From JAWAFC01 sp038890815 (GTDB lineage Archaea; Micrarchaeota; Micrarchaeia; Burarchaeales; JACRGF01), in contig JAWAFC010000001.1 in the NCBI GenBank assembly GCA_038890815.1, positions 1 through 64,000 of the forward strand: a stretch of 64,000 bases of DNA. Direction: 5' to 3'. The notes beneath the pieces are model-generated. The model saw only the letters and a list, made by a program, of their open reading frames with translations, was not told the DNA's origin and ran no database searches. Shown in pieces: positions 7,960-15,921 of the stretch. Positions within the stretch are counted from its first letter, which is position 1, and every line of letters starts with the position of its first letter. Made by a program: the position numbers and the translations under genes.

Positions 7960-9570
7960 TTAGCTCTTTATAGGTTTTTTCTCCATCCTTCCGTGTGTGC
8001 CCGGAAACTTCTTTGCGATGTCATCCAAAACTTTATTTCTAATAAGCTCTATGCATTTTATGTAGCGATTCCATGCCAGCGCAAACGCGCCTTTGTTTTC
8101 CCTTTCCGCATCCTCTTTTTTCCTCATCCCTTCATTGTAGTTGGCAGCCAGGAGCTTGGAAAACTCCTCCAACCATTTCTTGTCCGCTGCCGGAGAGCTA
8201 AGCAGAAAGCCAACCCGCTCATTCAACTTATCCAGCACCTCCTCTATCCTCCGCTCCATACTGCTACGCTCATGCCTGCTGTTGGCGATTTCCATGAGCT
8301 GTCTCTCCACGCATTTTAACAGCGCACCTACATTTATGCGGAGCATGGCCTCTTCTCTCACATATTTCAACTTGTCAGCCTCATCGCCAACGACGTTCGC
8401 CTTCTGCAGGCTCGCCTCGTAAAGCGCGAACAGAAACTCGTTGAGCTTTTCGGTGTTTATTTCCGCGGCCTCCTGGTTGGGCGATGCGACGTCAAACCAC
8501 AGTAGGTTTATCGTATTTTTGAACTCCTCCTTAAACTTGCTAACACTTGCGCCTGCTAAGTTTCTGATCTTTATCCTGGCTAGCTCGAGCGAGACATTGA
8601 ACTTCTGTATGCCAAATATCCTGAGTAGATAATCAGCTTTGGATTTCTCGGCCTTCTTATCCTTGGCCAGCGCCTCGCAACCGACAAAGAGCTGCCTAAA
8701 GCTATTAAGCACGACGAAGGCCTCCTCGTTTTTCTCCACCTCCTCCTTGCCGAAAGGAGTAAGCTCCTTGCCGGCGTTGTCTAGAATAGGGACTTTCTCG
8801 AGCCATCCTTCCACTGTGCTATCGATGAATTGCCTGAACTCTTCCATCGGCTTATCCCATGCTTTCTTGATTTCGTTATAGGCCTCCTTAAAGTTTAGCT
8901 TAGCCACCTCTCCCTCTGCTTTCTCGAGGAGGATTTCTTCGATATGCTCCTCCTTTGTTGCCAGCAGATATGCATCGTTGAATTTTTCAGAATGCCGCAT
9001 GAAGAGCTTGGCGCCTGCTTCTTGGAACTCCCTCTCGAGCGCGGCCTCCAGCTGTTCCTTCGAGGGAGAAACGCCTGCCTCCCCGCACGCCTTTCCGAGG
9101 TCTTCCATGAACTTCGCAACGAGCGCGTCTATCTTAGGGTCTGTGTAGCCAAACATCATGAGCTTGCTCTCGCTTTCGGTCTCTCTCCGCAAATCTTCAG
9201 CAAGTTTGTGAATTATATTATCCAGCTCGCCTCCCAAAGGCTTTTCTGCCATGGGGGGAGGAGCCACGAATTCTTTGGCCGTGAAATCCCGCAAATCCAG
9301 ATAGTCATAGGAGATTTCGTCGACTATGAAATTGGTTTCGGAAGAAAGGTCCAGGCCTAGTTTTTTGCCCATCTCGGCAAACTCGGCCTTGAAAGCGTTT
9401 TGGAACGATGCGGCCGGATCGGAGAACTGCAGTCCTTGGATGAACGCAGCATATTTCACCGCGTTATACGCTTTGCGGAGCATCTCCTCGTTGTGCTTCT
9501 TCTTCAGAATAGGCATGAACTCGCTTGCGATAAGCTGTCTCAGCCGCCGTTCGGACTCCTCGTCAGGCAT
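7960..9570 (-). CDS. Large hypothetical helical protein (536 aa)
   Basis: A soluble, acidic, mostly helical protein with no clear domain. Short repeated helical modules and many Glu/Lys heptads occur throughout, for example ERRIEEVLDKLNERVGFLL near residue 450. No signal peptide or membrane helix. GGTATAAAAAC lies about 28 bases before the ATG at 9570, so it has its own promoter. Stop at 7960. I do not recognise the family; it may be lineage-specific like 4640-5644. Confidence 0.6.
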   Translation of the reverse strand: MPDEESERRLRQLIASEFMPILKKKHNEEMLRKAYNAVKYAAFIQGLQFSDPAASFQNAFKAEFAEMGKKLGLDLSSETNFIVDEISYDYLDLRDFTAKEFVAPPPMAEKPLGGELDNIIHKLAEDLRRETESESKLMMFGYTDPKIDALVAKFMEDLGKACGEAGVSPSKEQLEAALEREFQEAGAKLFMRHSEKFNDAYLLATKEEHIEEILLEKAEGEVAKLNFKEAYNEIKKAWDKPMEEFRQFIDSTVEGWLEKVPILDNAGKELTPFGKEEVEKNEEAFVVLNSFRQLFVGCEALAKDKKAEKSKADYLLRIFGIQKFNVSLELARIKIRNLAGASVSKFKEEFKNTINLLWFDVASPNQEAAEINTEKLNEFLFALYEASLQKANVVGDEADKLKYVREEAMLRINVGALLKCVERQLMEIANSRHERSSMERRIEEVLDKLNERVGFLLSSPAADKKWLEEFSKLLAANYNEGMRKKEDAERENKGAFALAWNRYIKCIELIRNKVLDDIAKKFPGTHGRMEKKPIKS

Positions 9571-9692
9571 TATATTATTTACTCATTCCCAGTTTTTATA
9601 CCTTGGCAAACGCCGCGCCCTCTTAAACGCATTTTTGCGTAAATAGAGGATTTTGAGTAATACATTTATTTGTTGCAAGCCCAAGCCATGCC

Positions 9693-10325
9693 ATGGCTGT
9701 GGCCGAGGCTATTGAGGCCATGCGGGCGGGCCGGTTTGTGGTGCTCTTCGACTCTTCGAAGCGCGAGAGAGAGTGCGACCTGCTCATCCATGCGAGCAAG
9801 GCGACCCCCGAAGCTATCGCTTTTATGAGACAGCAGGCTGGGGGCCTCATCTGCCTGGCCACTGACAGAGCGACCGCCGCGGCCCTCTCGCTGCCCTATT
9901 TTCATGAGCTTCTCGCTGCCACCCCGCTCGCACCGCTCGCCTCCGCCCGCATGCCATACGGTGAGCCCCCTGCCTTTTCCATCCTCATCAGCCACCGAAG
10001 AACTTATACTGGCGTGACCGATGCCGACCGCTCGCTCACAATTCGGGAATTCGCCAGGCTGGTGGCGCGGGGGGGTGGGCTGCGCTCTTTCCTCGCCTCC
10101 TTCCGCTCCCCGGGCCATGTGCCCCTCCTCATAGGCCGCTCGCTGTCCGAGAGAAGGGGGCACACCGAGCTGGCCCTGCGCCTGTGCGAGCTGGCGCGCC
10201 TGCCGCCCGCAGTGGTGCTGTGCGAAATGCTCGGGAAAGGGAAAGCGCTGGGAAAAGGCCGGGCGAGGGAGTTCGCCCGAGCGCGCGGGCTGCCTTTTGT
10301 CGAAGGCGGGGAGCTGATCGCATGA
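9693..10325 (+). CDS. ribB: 3,4-dihydroxy-2-butanone 4-phosphate synthase
   Basis: Converts ribulose 5-phosphate to the four-carbon unit of riboflavin plus formate. The archaeal-type acidic loop is DSSKRERECD (residues 20-29), followed later by TGVTDADRS (106-114) and RRGHTE (154-159), the family's conserved segments. Two acidic positions of the usual loop (D-x-D/E-R-E) are Ser and Lys here, so the metal site may differ slightly, but the RERE..D part is kept. First gene of the rib operon; its stop overlaps ribC by ATGA. A weak AT-rich element (TACATTTATTTG) at about 9660-9672 may be its promoter. Confidence 0.85.
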   Translation: MAVAEAIEAMRAGRFVVLFDSSKRERECDLLIHASKATPEAIAFMRQQAGGLICLATDRATAAALSLPYFHELLAATPLAPLASARMPYGEPPAFSILISHRRTYTGVTDADRSLTIREFARLVARGGGLRSFLASFRSPGHVPLLIGRSLSERRGHTELALRLCELARLPPAVVLCEMLGKGKALGKGRAREFARARGLPFVEGGELIA

Positions 10326-10798
10326 GAAGGCGCGTGCGGCTTGCAGTGGTCGATACGACCTTCGCGAGGGTGGATATGGCAAAATTCGTGCTGGAGGAAT
10401 TGCGGAAATACGGCGATTCGGTTTCCGTCGTTCGCTCAACCGTGCCGGGCATCAAAGACCTCGCAGTCGAGTGCAAGCGCCTGCTGGATAAGGGTTGCCA
10501 TGCGGCCATCGCGCTCGGCATGGTGGGCGGGGCTGACCTCGATAGGGATTGCGCCAACCAAGCCTCGCTCGGCATACAGTGGGCAAAGTTGCTAACTGGC
10601 AAACACATCGTCGAGGTGTTTGTGCACGAGAGCGAGGCCAAAGATGCCCGCGAGCTTTATGCCATCTGCGAGGACAGGGCGCGCAAGCACGCGCACAACG
10701 CGGTCGCCCTCGCGCGCGAGTCTGGCGAGCTGGCAAAATGGGCCGGCCAGGGAAGAAGGCAGGGAAGGCCGCACGTGGGCCCGCTGCGGGTGGGGTGA
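10322..10798 (+). CDS. ribC: Riboflavin synthase, archaeal type (RibC)
   Basis: 158 residues. Dismutates two 6,7-dimethyl-8-ribityllumazines to riboflavin. The archaeal enzyme is related to lumazine synthase, not to bacterial RibE, and this one shows its hallmarks: VVDTTFARVDMA, TVPGIKDL, CANQASLGIQWA and KHIVEVFVHESEAKD, ending in GQGRRQGRPHVGP. The ATG at 10322 overlaps the ribB stop (ATGA), which supports this start over the longer upstream frame. Confidence 0.93.
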   Translation: MRRRVRLAVVDTTFARVDMAKFVLEELRKYGDSVSVVRSTVPGIKDLAVECKRLLDKGCHAAIALGMVGGADLDRDCANQASLGIQWAKLLTGKHIVEVFVHESEAKDARELYAICEDRARKHAHNAVALARESGELAKWAGQGRRQGRPHVGPLRVG

Positions 10799-10805
10799 GA
10801 GGTTG

Positions 10806-11222
10806 GTGAAGTTGGGTTTTGTGGTGAGCGAGTTCAACCGCGAGATAACGAGCGAGATGGAGAAGGTCGCGCTCGCATACGCAAGGGAGCTGGGGGCCGA
10901 AGTGGTCCGCACCATCCACGTGCCCGGAGCTTTTGACATGCCCCTGGCGGTGGATTTGCTTCTGAAAAGCTGGGGCATTGATGCCGTTGTGACGCTCGGA
11001 TGCATCATGCAGGGCGAGACGCGGCACGATGAGCTCATCGCACACGCGCTCGCGGCCTCGCTGCATCGCCTGGCCCTCAAGCATGGCAAGCCCGTGAGCC
11101 TGGGGGTGATGGGACCTGGCATCAACGAGAAGCAGGCCAGGGCGCGCATTAAAGATTATGCACGGCGCGCGGTTGATGCGGCCATAAAGCTTCACACGAG
11201 GCTGGTGCGATGGCCGGGCTAG
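10806..11222 (+). CDS. ribH: 6,7-dimethyl-8-ribityllumazine synthase
   Basis: 138 residues. Condenses the butanone phosphate from RibB with the ribitylamino pyrimidine. Conserved segments are VVSEFNREIT, HVPGAFDMPLA, TLGCIMQGETRHDE (catalytic His) and VSLGVMGPG. The GTG at 10806 is chosen because GGTGAGAGGT precedes it and the protein then begins MVKLGFVVSEFN as in other archaeal RibH. It overlaps ribA by 13 bases. Confidence 0.93.
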   Translation: MKLGFVVSEFNREITSEMEKVALAYARELGAEVVRTIHVPGAFDMPLAVDLLLKSWGIDAVVTLGCIMQGETRHDELIAHALAASLHRLALKHGKPVSLGVMGPGINEKQARARIKDYARRAVDAAIKLHTRLVRWPG

Positions 11223-11818
11223 AAATGGTGGCGAGCGCGACGCTGCCCACCAGGTTTGGCAAATTCACCATATACGCCTTCAAGAGCCGAGGGGAGGAAC
11301 ACGTCGCCCTCGTGAAAGGCGATGTGCGCGGCCGTGCCGGCGTGCTCACGCGCGTCCATTCCCAGTGCCTGACAGGCGATACCTTTGCCTCTCTCAGATG
11401 CGACTGCAGGGAGCAGCTGGAACGGGCAATGCGCCTCATCGGCAGAAGCAGGTACGGCGTCCTCATCTATCTCAGCCAGGAGGGGAGGGGGATTGGCCTG
11501 GCGAACAAGATTAGAGCCTATGCCCTGCAGGAAAGGGGCTTCGATACAGTGGAGGCCAACCGCGCGCTGGGTTTCGAGCCCGACACGCGCAGCTATGCCA
11601 CGGCCGGCCAGATTCTCAGGCTGCTGGGGGTGCGCTCGGTCGCGCTCCTCACCAATAATCCAAAAAAAGTGGGGGAGCTGCGCGAATCGGGCATTCGCGT
11701 GGCGAAAAGGATTCCCCTTCAGGTCAGGCCCACGCGCTTCAACGCCTCCTATCTTCTCGCGAAAAAACACAAACTACATCACCTGATTGAGTTGGGAGAA
11801 AATGTCTGCAGACGATGA
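11210..11818 (+). CDS. ribA: GTP cyclohydrolase II
   Basis: 202 residues. Opens GTP to the diaminopyrimidine precursor of riboflavin. The zinc cysteines are in HSQCLTGDTFASLRCDC (Cys53, 64, 66), and QEGRGIGL (90-97) is the GTP/phosphate loop. This is the bacterial-type enzyme; most archaea use the unrelated GTP cyclohydrolase III plus a separate deformylase. Stand-alone, not fused to RibB. Overlaps both neighbours, so translation is probably coupled. Confidence 0.93.
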   Translation: MAGLEMVASATLPTRFGKFTIYAFKSRGEEHVALVKGDVRGRAGVLTRVHSQCLTGDTFASLRCDCREQLERAMRLIGRSRYGVLIYLSQEGRGIGLANKIRAYALQERGFDTVEANRALGFEPDTRSYATAGQILRLLGVRSVALLTNNPKKVGELRESGIRVAKRIPLQVRPTRFNASYLLAKKHKLHHLIELGENVCRR

Positions 11819-12899
11819 AAGGTTCCTGCGCCTGGCCCTTTCCCTCGCAGAGAAAGCCAGGGGCAGAACATCGCCCAACCCGCTCGTGGGCGCGCTCATT
11901 GTGAAAAACGGGCGCGTGCTGTCGGTGGGATATCACAGGGGCGCGGGCCTTCCGCACGCCGAGATCGAGGCTCTCAGAAAGCTGAAGCCTGGCCAGGCCC
12001 GTGGCGCCACGCTCTACCTCAACCTCGAGCCCTGCTCGCACACCGACAAGCGCACCCCGCCGTGCGTGCCGGCCATCATCGCCGCGGGCATCAGACGGGT
12101 TGTGTGCTGCATGGAGGATCCCAACCCTCGCGTGAAGGGCATCGAGCAGCTGCGCAAGGCCGGCGTGCGCGTTGATGTCGGCCTGCTCGAGCGGGAAGCG
12201 CGCGAGCTCAATGCGGCATACATAAAGCACATCACCACAGGCCTTCCGCTCGTCACACTCAAGCTCGCGCTCTCCTTTGATGGAAAGATCGCCACCGGCA
12301 CAGGGGAGAGCAAGTGGATCAGCGGGGGAGCCTCGCGCGCGCTCGTACAGCACCTCCGCGCCGAAAGCGATGCCGTCATGGTAGGCATCAACACTGTCCT
12401 CAAAGACGACCCCGAGCTCGCCTGCAGAATCCCCGGCGCGAAGCAGCCGCTGCGCGTCATCCTCGACTCCCGCCTCCGCATTCCCCTCACCGCGCGCGTG
12501 CTGCGGGACAGCAATGTCATGATCGCCACCACGAGCAGGGCCAGCAAGCGCAAGCGCGCCGCCCTCTCCGCGCGCGGAATCGCCGTGTGGGCTTCCAATT
12601 CCCCACGCGTGAACATCCGCGCCCTCCTTCGTTTCCTCGTCTCCCGTGGCATCACCTCGGTGTTGTGCGAGGGGGGCAGCGAGCTCGCCGGAAGCCTCGT
12701 CGATGCCCGCCTGGTGGACAGGTTTGTTTTCTTCATCGCGCCGAAAATAATTGGGGGTGGGGGGAAGGACGCGGTGGGGGGGAAAGGCGTGAGCAGACTG
12801 GCGCGCGCCTGGAAACTGCGCTTCACGCGGCTGGAGCGCGTGGGTGAAGACATATTGATTGAGGCTAAGCCCGCCGCCCCGCGCACGAAATGCATTTAA
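11802..12899 (+). CDS. ribD: Bifunctional pyrimidine deaminase/reductase RibD
   Basis: 365 residues. The N-terminal deaminase has HAEIEAL (His52, Glu54) and PCSHTDKRTPPC (Cys78, Cys88) for zinc; the C-terminal reductase starts near LVTLKLALSFDGKIATGTGES and has LCEGGSELAGSL. It deaminates and reduces the product of RibA. The two-domain fusion is the bacterial arrangement; methanogens use a separate reductase and reduce before deamination. ATG 11802 follows TTGGGAGAAA inside the end of ribA. Last gene of the operon. Confidence 0.93.
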   Translation: MSADDERFLRLALSLAEKARGRTSPNPLVGALIVKNGRVLSVGYHRGAGLPHAEIEALRKLKPGQARGATLYLNLEPCSHTDKRTPPCVPAIIAAGIRRVVCCMEDPNPRVKGIEQLRKAGVRVDVGLLEREARELNAAYIKHITTGLPLVTLKLALSFDGKIATGTGESKWISGGASRALVQHLRAESDAVMVGINTVLKDDPELACRIPGAKQPLRVILDSRLRIPLTARVLRDSNVMIATTSRASKRKRAALSARGIAVWASNSPRVNIRALLRFLVSRGITSVLCEGGSELAGSLVDARLVDRFVFFIAPKIIGGGGKDAVGGKGVSRLARAWKLRFTRLERVGEDILIEAKPAAPRTKCI

Positions 12900-12964
12900 A
12901 AATGGAGCCGGATAGTCAATCAAAAATCATTTAACCCATCTGCAAAAACAGCGGCGACTCCACA

Positions 12965-13492
12965 ATGAAATCCAAATCGTGGGAATGGCTGATTCCCGTA
13001 GCAATCCTGTCGAGTGGCTGTATCGAAAAGTTAGTCGTTGCAATAGTTTTGGTCATAATGGCCGCATTGGCCGCTTTAATTTTCGCTATCGAGATCGTTG
13101 CATGGGGTTTGGTCTGGTTTCCCGCTGCAACGCTGTTCAGTTTAATCGTGGCAATCGCGATATATCTGTTGTATAGTCTTTTGACACAAACAGGTTCAAT
13201 TTCGACTGTTCCTGCACTTATCGGCTTTTTTGTAGTTTTTATACCAAGCATCCTGATAACCCTGATAGTCAAAAGGGGGTCGCTAAAACCATCGAATCCA
13301 TTGCTTCAAACCATCGCACGGATAGTGGGTATCCTTGGGGCGTTTGCAAGCGGGATTATTGTCATACAAATAGATAGACTTTTACTCGAACTTGAAAGTA
13401 GCTGGCTTGCACACCCCCAATTGCTGTTGACTTTCGCTCCCATACTATTCGGGTTATACCTGTTCTTTAGAGGCTGGAAACGGCTAATTTAA
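12965..13492 (+). CDS. Multi-spanning membrane protein (175 aa)
   Basis: Four to five predicted membrane helices: about 18-45, 50-72, 80-100, 112-136 and 147-167. A Ser-Gly-Cys within MKSKSWEWLIPVAILSSGC could look like a lipobox but the context is weak. Base composition is clearly more AT-rich than the flanking ribD and YggS genes, so it may have been acquired. Family unknown. Confidence 0.6.
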   Translation: MKSKSWEWLIPVAILSSGCIEKLVVAIVLVIMAALAALIFAIEIVAWGLVWFPAATLFSLIVAIAIYLLYSLLTQTGSISTVPALIGFFVVFIPSILITLIVKRGSLKPSNPLLQTIARIVGILGAFASGIIVIQIDRLLLELESSWLAHPQLLLTFAPILFGLYLFFRGWKRLI

Positions 13493-13510
13493 ATGCCGAA
13501 ACCCAGATAG

Positions 13511-14227
13511 ATGGCGATGGGTGTTGTTGAGAATGCGATGCGCGTGAAGGAGCGCATCGCAGCCGCCGCTGCCCGCGCCGGCAGAGATGCTTCCAAAATC
13601 GCTTTGCTCTATGCCACAAAATACGCCACGCCCGAACAGATAGCCGAGCTGCTGGCGGTGGAGAAGGAAAAGCTGGTGATAGGGGAAAACTATGTACAGC
13701 AGGCGCGGGAAAAATTTGCGAAGCTGAAGGAGCTTGTGAGCGAGCGCGACTGGCAGAGAATCGAGAAGCACATGATCGGCACGTTGCAGAGCAACAAGGC
13801 AAGGCATGCGCTCGAGGTGTTTGATGCAATTCACTCGGTGGATTCGCTGAAGCTTGCGCTTAAGCTGGACGCGCGCGCCCAGCGGATGGGCAAAGTTATC
13901 CCTGTTTTTCTTGAAGTGAATGCGGGTCTTGAGGAGACGAAACGAGGGGTGGCTTTTGAGGAAGTTGATGGGATTGTTGCGAGAGTGCGCGAGCTCAGTA
14001 ACCTGCGTCTCCTTGGTTTGATGACTATGGCGCCCCACGCCGGGCCTGAAATAACGAGGCCTGTTTTCAGAAAGCTGCGTGCTCTCTGCGACAAGCTCGG
14101 CCTGCTGGCCTCGATGGGGATGAGCAACGACTTCGAGGTGGCCATAGAGGAAGGCTCGGACTTGGTGAGGATTGGGAGGGCGGTTTTTGGTGGCTGGCTT
14201 CCTGAAAAAACTCGGGTCCCACGCTAG
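13511..14227 (+). CDS. YggS/PLPBP-type pyridoxal phosphate homeostasis protein
   Basis: 238 residues, a single PLP-binding TIM barrel like the N-terminal domain of alanine racemase. The PLP lysine is probably Lys37 in ALLYATKYATPEQI; family segments HMIGTLQSNKARH, GLMTMAP, MSNDFEVAIEEGSDLVRIG and FGGW are present. It binds and buffers PLP rather than catalysing a known reaction. PLP users in this window include GcvPA/GcvPB. ATG start at 13511. Confidence 0.9.
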   Translation: MAMGVVENAMRVKERIAAAAARAGRDASKIALLYATKYATPEQIAELLAVEKEKLVIGENYVQQAREKFAKLKELVSERDWQRIEKHMIGTLQSNKARHALEVFDAIHSVDSLKLALKLDARAQRMGKVIPVFLEVNAGLEETKRGVAFEEVDGIVARVRELSNLRLLGLMTMAPHAGPEITRPVFRKLRALCDKLGLLASMGMSNDFEVAIEEGSDLVRIGRAVFGGWLPEKTRVPR

Positions 14228-14589
14228 GATAATTGGTCTGGGTCGGGCTTGAATTCTCCGAACTCAGTTTGGATTTCATGGAGTTTGGAATCTCCACATG
14301 AGCCTTCGCGCTCCATACAGAGGTTGACCAGGAGGTTCTTTACATTCTGTATAATGGCCCGCTCGCGCGGTCCCCACTGGTGAACCTCGCCAAAACGTCC
14401 ATACAGCCTAGTGATGCTTTCTTCTATTTGGCATGGTTCTATGTGTTTTATCGAGATACCAAAGTCCTCAAGAGTTTCTCGCACTTTGGCCTCCTCGAGC
14501 TTGCCCATAAGGATGGTTTTTTCAACTATGCTCTTAATAGCGGTCTCAAGCTTTTGCGCCTTTGGCAACCTTTGCCGTGTGGCGCTCAT
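14224..14589 (-). CDS. Hypothetical protein (121 aa)
   Basis: Mostly helical, with MGKLEEAKVRETLEDFGISIKH in the middle and two Cys (PCQIEE, NLCMERE). No signal or membrane segment. It overlaps the last 4 bases of the convergent YggS gene. Upstream bases 14636-14672 on the minus side are AT-rich (CTTTTTTATTTTTAAA), a plausible promoter. Not recognised. Confidence 0.55.
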   Translation of the reverse strand: MSATRQRLPKAQKLETAIKSIVEKTILMGKLEEAKVRETLEDFGISIKHIEPCQIEESITRLYGRFGEVHQWGPRERAIIQNVKNLLVNLCMEREGSCGDSKLHEIQTEFGEFKPDPDQLS

Positions 14590-14743
14590 CGCTGTTATTT
14601 GAGCTTTTAGGCGGTATAAAAACTTTTGGGAGGCGTTAGTTTAAAAATAAAAAAGCTATAACTTTTTATGAAGAATTCCCACAAACGAAAAATTAAGGGC
14701 TACCTTATTATACATGTAGCGCATTCAAACAGGGAAGACGACT

Positions 14744-15394
14744 ATGGCTAAGCTGCAGCTCGCGCTTGATTTTGTGGAGGCTGGGAGAGCCATCACCGTG
14801 GCGAGGAAGGCGGCTCCGTTCGTGGATATCATCGAGGCTGGCACACCCCTCATCAAGAGCGCAGGCATCGGCATAGTCAGGCGGCTCAGAAAGCTGTTCC
14901 CGGGCAAGGAGATTGCCGCTGACCTCAAGATAATGGATGTTGGTGGCATTGAGACCGAGATGGCTGCAGAGGCGGGCGCGGACATCGTCACTGTGTGCGC
15001 GGCTGCAGACAACGCGACGATAAGGGAGGCGGTGAAGGCGGGCAGAAGATATGGGGCGAAGGTGAGCGCCGACCTCATCGGCGTCGCCAACCCCGCAAAG
15101 CGAGCGAAGGAATGCGAGGCGCTCGGCGTGTCGATCATCGAGGTGCATACGGGCATAGATCAGCAGATGAGAGGGATGACGCCTTTTGGCACACTGCGGA
15201 AAGTCCTCGGGGCGGTCTCGGTTCCCGTGGCAGTTGCGGGTGGGCTCAATGCCGAGAGCGCGCGCGAGGCCGCCGCGCTGGGCGCGGGGATAGTGATTGT
15301 TGGGGGAAGCATAACAAAGGCGGCCGATGTGGCGGAGGCTGCCAAAGCGGTTAAGGAGGCAATTGCCGGCGCGCGGGCGCGCCAACGTTTTTAA
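14744..15394 (+). CDS. hxlA: 3-hexulose-6-phosphate synthase
   Basis: 216-residue TIM barrel of the OMP-decarboxylase superfamily. LQLALDF, IIEAGTPLIKS, AADLKIMDVGGIE, VHTGID and VPVAVAGGLN match HPS rather than PyrF (the D-x-K-x-x-D motif is DLKIMD). It condenses formaldehyde with ribulose 5-phosphate or, in many archaea, runs in reverse to make ribulose 5-phosphate from hexulose phosphate. No isomerase partner (hxlB) is adjacent. KDPG-type aldolase and PyrF are less likely. Confidence 0.85.
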   Translation: MAKLQLALDFVEAGRAITVARKAAPFVDIIEAGTPLIKSAGIGIVRRLRKLFPGKEIAADLKIMDVGGIETEMAAEAGADIVTVCAAADNATIREAVKAGRRYGAKVSADLIGVANPAKRAKECEALGVSIIEVHTGIDQQMRGMTPFGTLRKVLGAVSVPVAVAGGLNAESAREAAALGAGIVIVGGSITKAADVAEAAKAVKEAIAGARARQRF

Positions 15395-15440
15395 GCTCAT
15401 TTTTCCATAAACTCTACGTCGGCTTTCTGGAGTTGTGGGG

Positions 15441-15917
15441 ATGAAAATCGAGGGAAGGACATACCACTGCCGGGATAACATCGACACCGACGTGATCATA
15501 CCCGCTAAATACCTGGCCGAGACCGATCCGGCTGCACTGGCAGCGCACGCCATGGAAGGGCTTGACCCTGACTTCAACAAAAAACCTCACGACATCATCG
15601 TGGCGGGCAAGAACTTCGGCAGCGGCAGCTCGCGCGAGCACGCGCCCATCGCGCTGAAAGCGGCGGGCGTGAAGTGCATCGTGGCAAAAAGCTTCGCCCG
15701 CATTTTCTACCGCAACGCCATAAACATAGGGTTGCCCGTGGTCATCTGCAAGGATGCTGGAAAAATCGGCGACCGGGCAACCATCCACCTCGACACAGGC
15801 GAGATCATCCTGCCCGGGGAGATACTGCACTTTCCTCCCTATAGCGAGGTTGTCCGCGAGATCCTTTTTGACGGCGGCCTCATCCCGCACCTAAAGAAAA
15901 AACTCGGGAAGAAGTGA
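15441..15917 (+). CDS. leuD: 3-isopropylmalate dehydratase small subunit
   Basis: 158-residue swivel domain of the aconitase family. NIDTDVIIPAKYL, GKNFGSGSSREHAP, AKSFARIFYRNAINIGLP and HFPPYSE are family hallmarks. Substrate specificity (isopropylmalate versus homoaconitate and related acids) depends on the residues after IIPAKYL, which read AETD here; I cannot assign the substrate firmly. ATG at 15441 follows a GTGGGG stretch; a GTG at 15435 is an alternative. Pairs with leuC four bases downstream. Confidence 0.88.
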   Translation: MKIEGRTYHCRDNIDTDVIIPAKYLAETDPAALAAHAMEGLDPDFNKKPHDIIVAGKNFGSGSSREHAPIALKAAGVKCIVAKSFARIFYRNAINIGLPVVICKDAGKIGDRATIHLDTGEIILPGEILHFPPYSEVVREILFDGGLIPHLKKKLGKK

Positions 15918-15921
15918 GAGC

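Noticed and set aside
9571..9692. FMN riboswitch before ribB
   Set aside because: The 120-base gap holds the two divergent promoters and lacks the conserved FMN-aptamer core (such as AGGGTTC-like and GGTGA blocks in order).
9723..10439. Long minus-strand frame antisense to ribB
   Set aside because: Low-complexity Arg/Pro/Gly translation typical of the shadow of a GC-rich gene; the plus frame carries ribB motifs.
11739..12923. Long minus-strand frame antisense to ribD (394 codons)
   Set aside because: Its length comes from GC-rich codon bias; no motif or start site; ribD on the plus strand is unmistakable.
15394..15440. Possible riboswitch or leader before leuD
   Set aside because: The 46-base gap is too short and shows no conserved fold.
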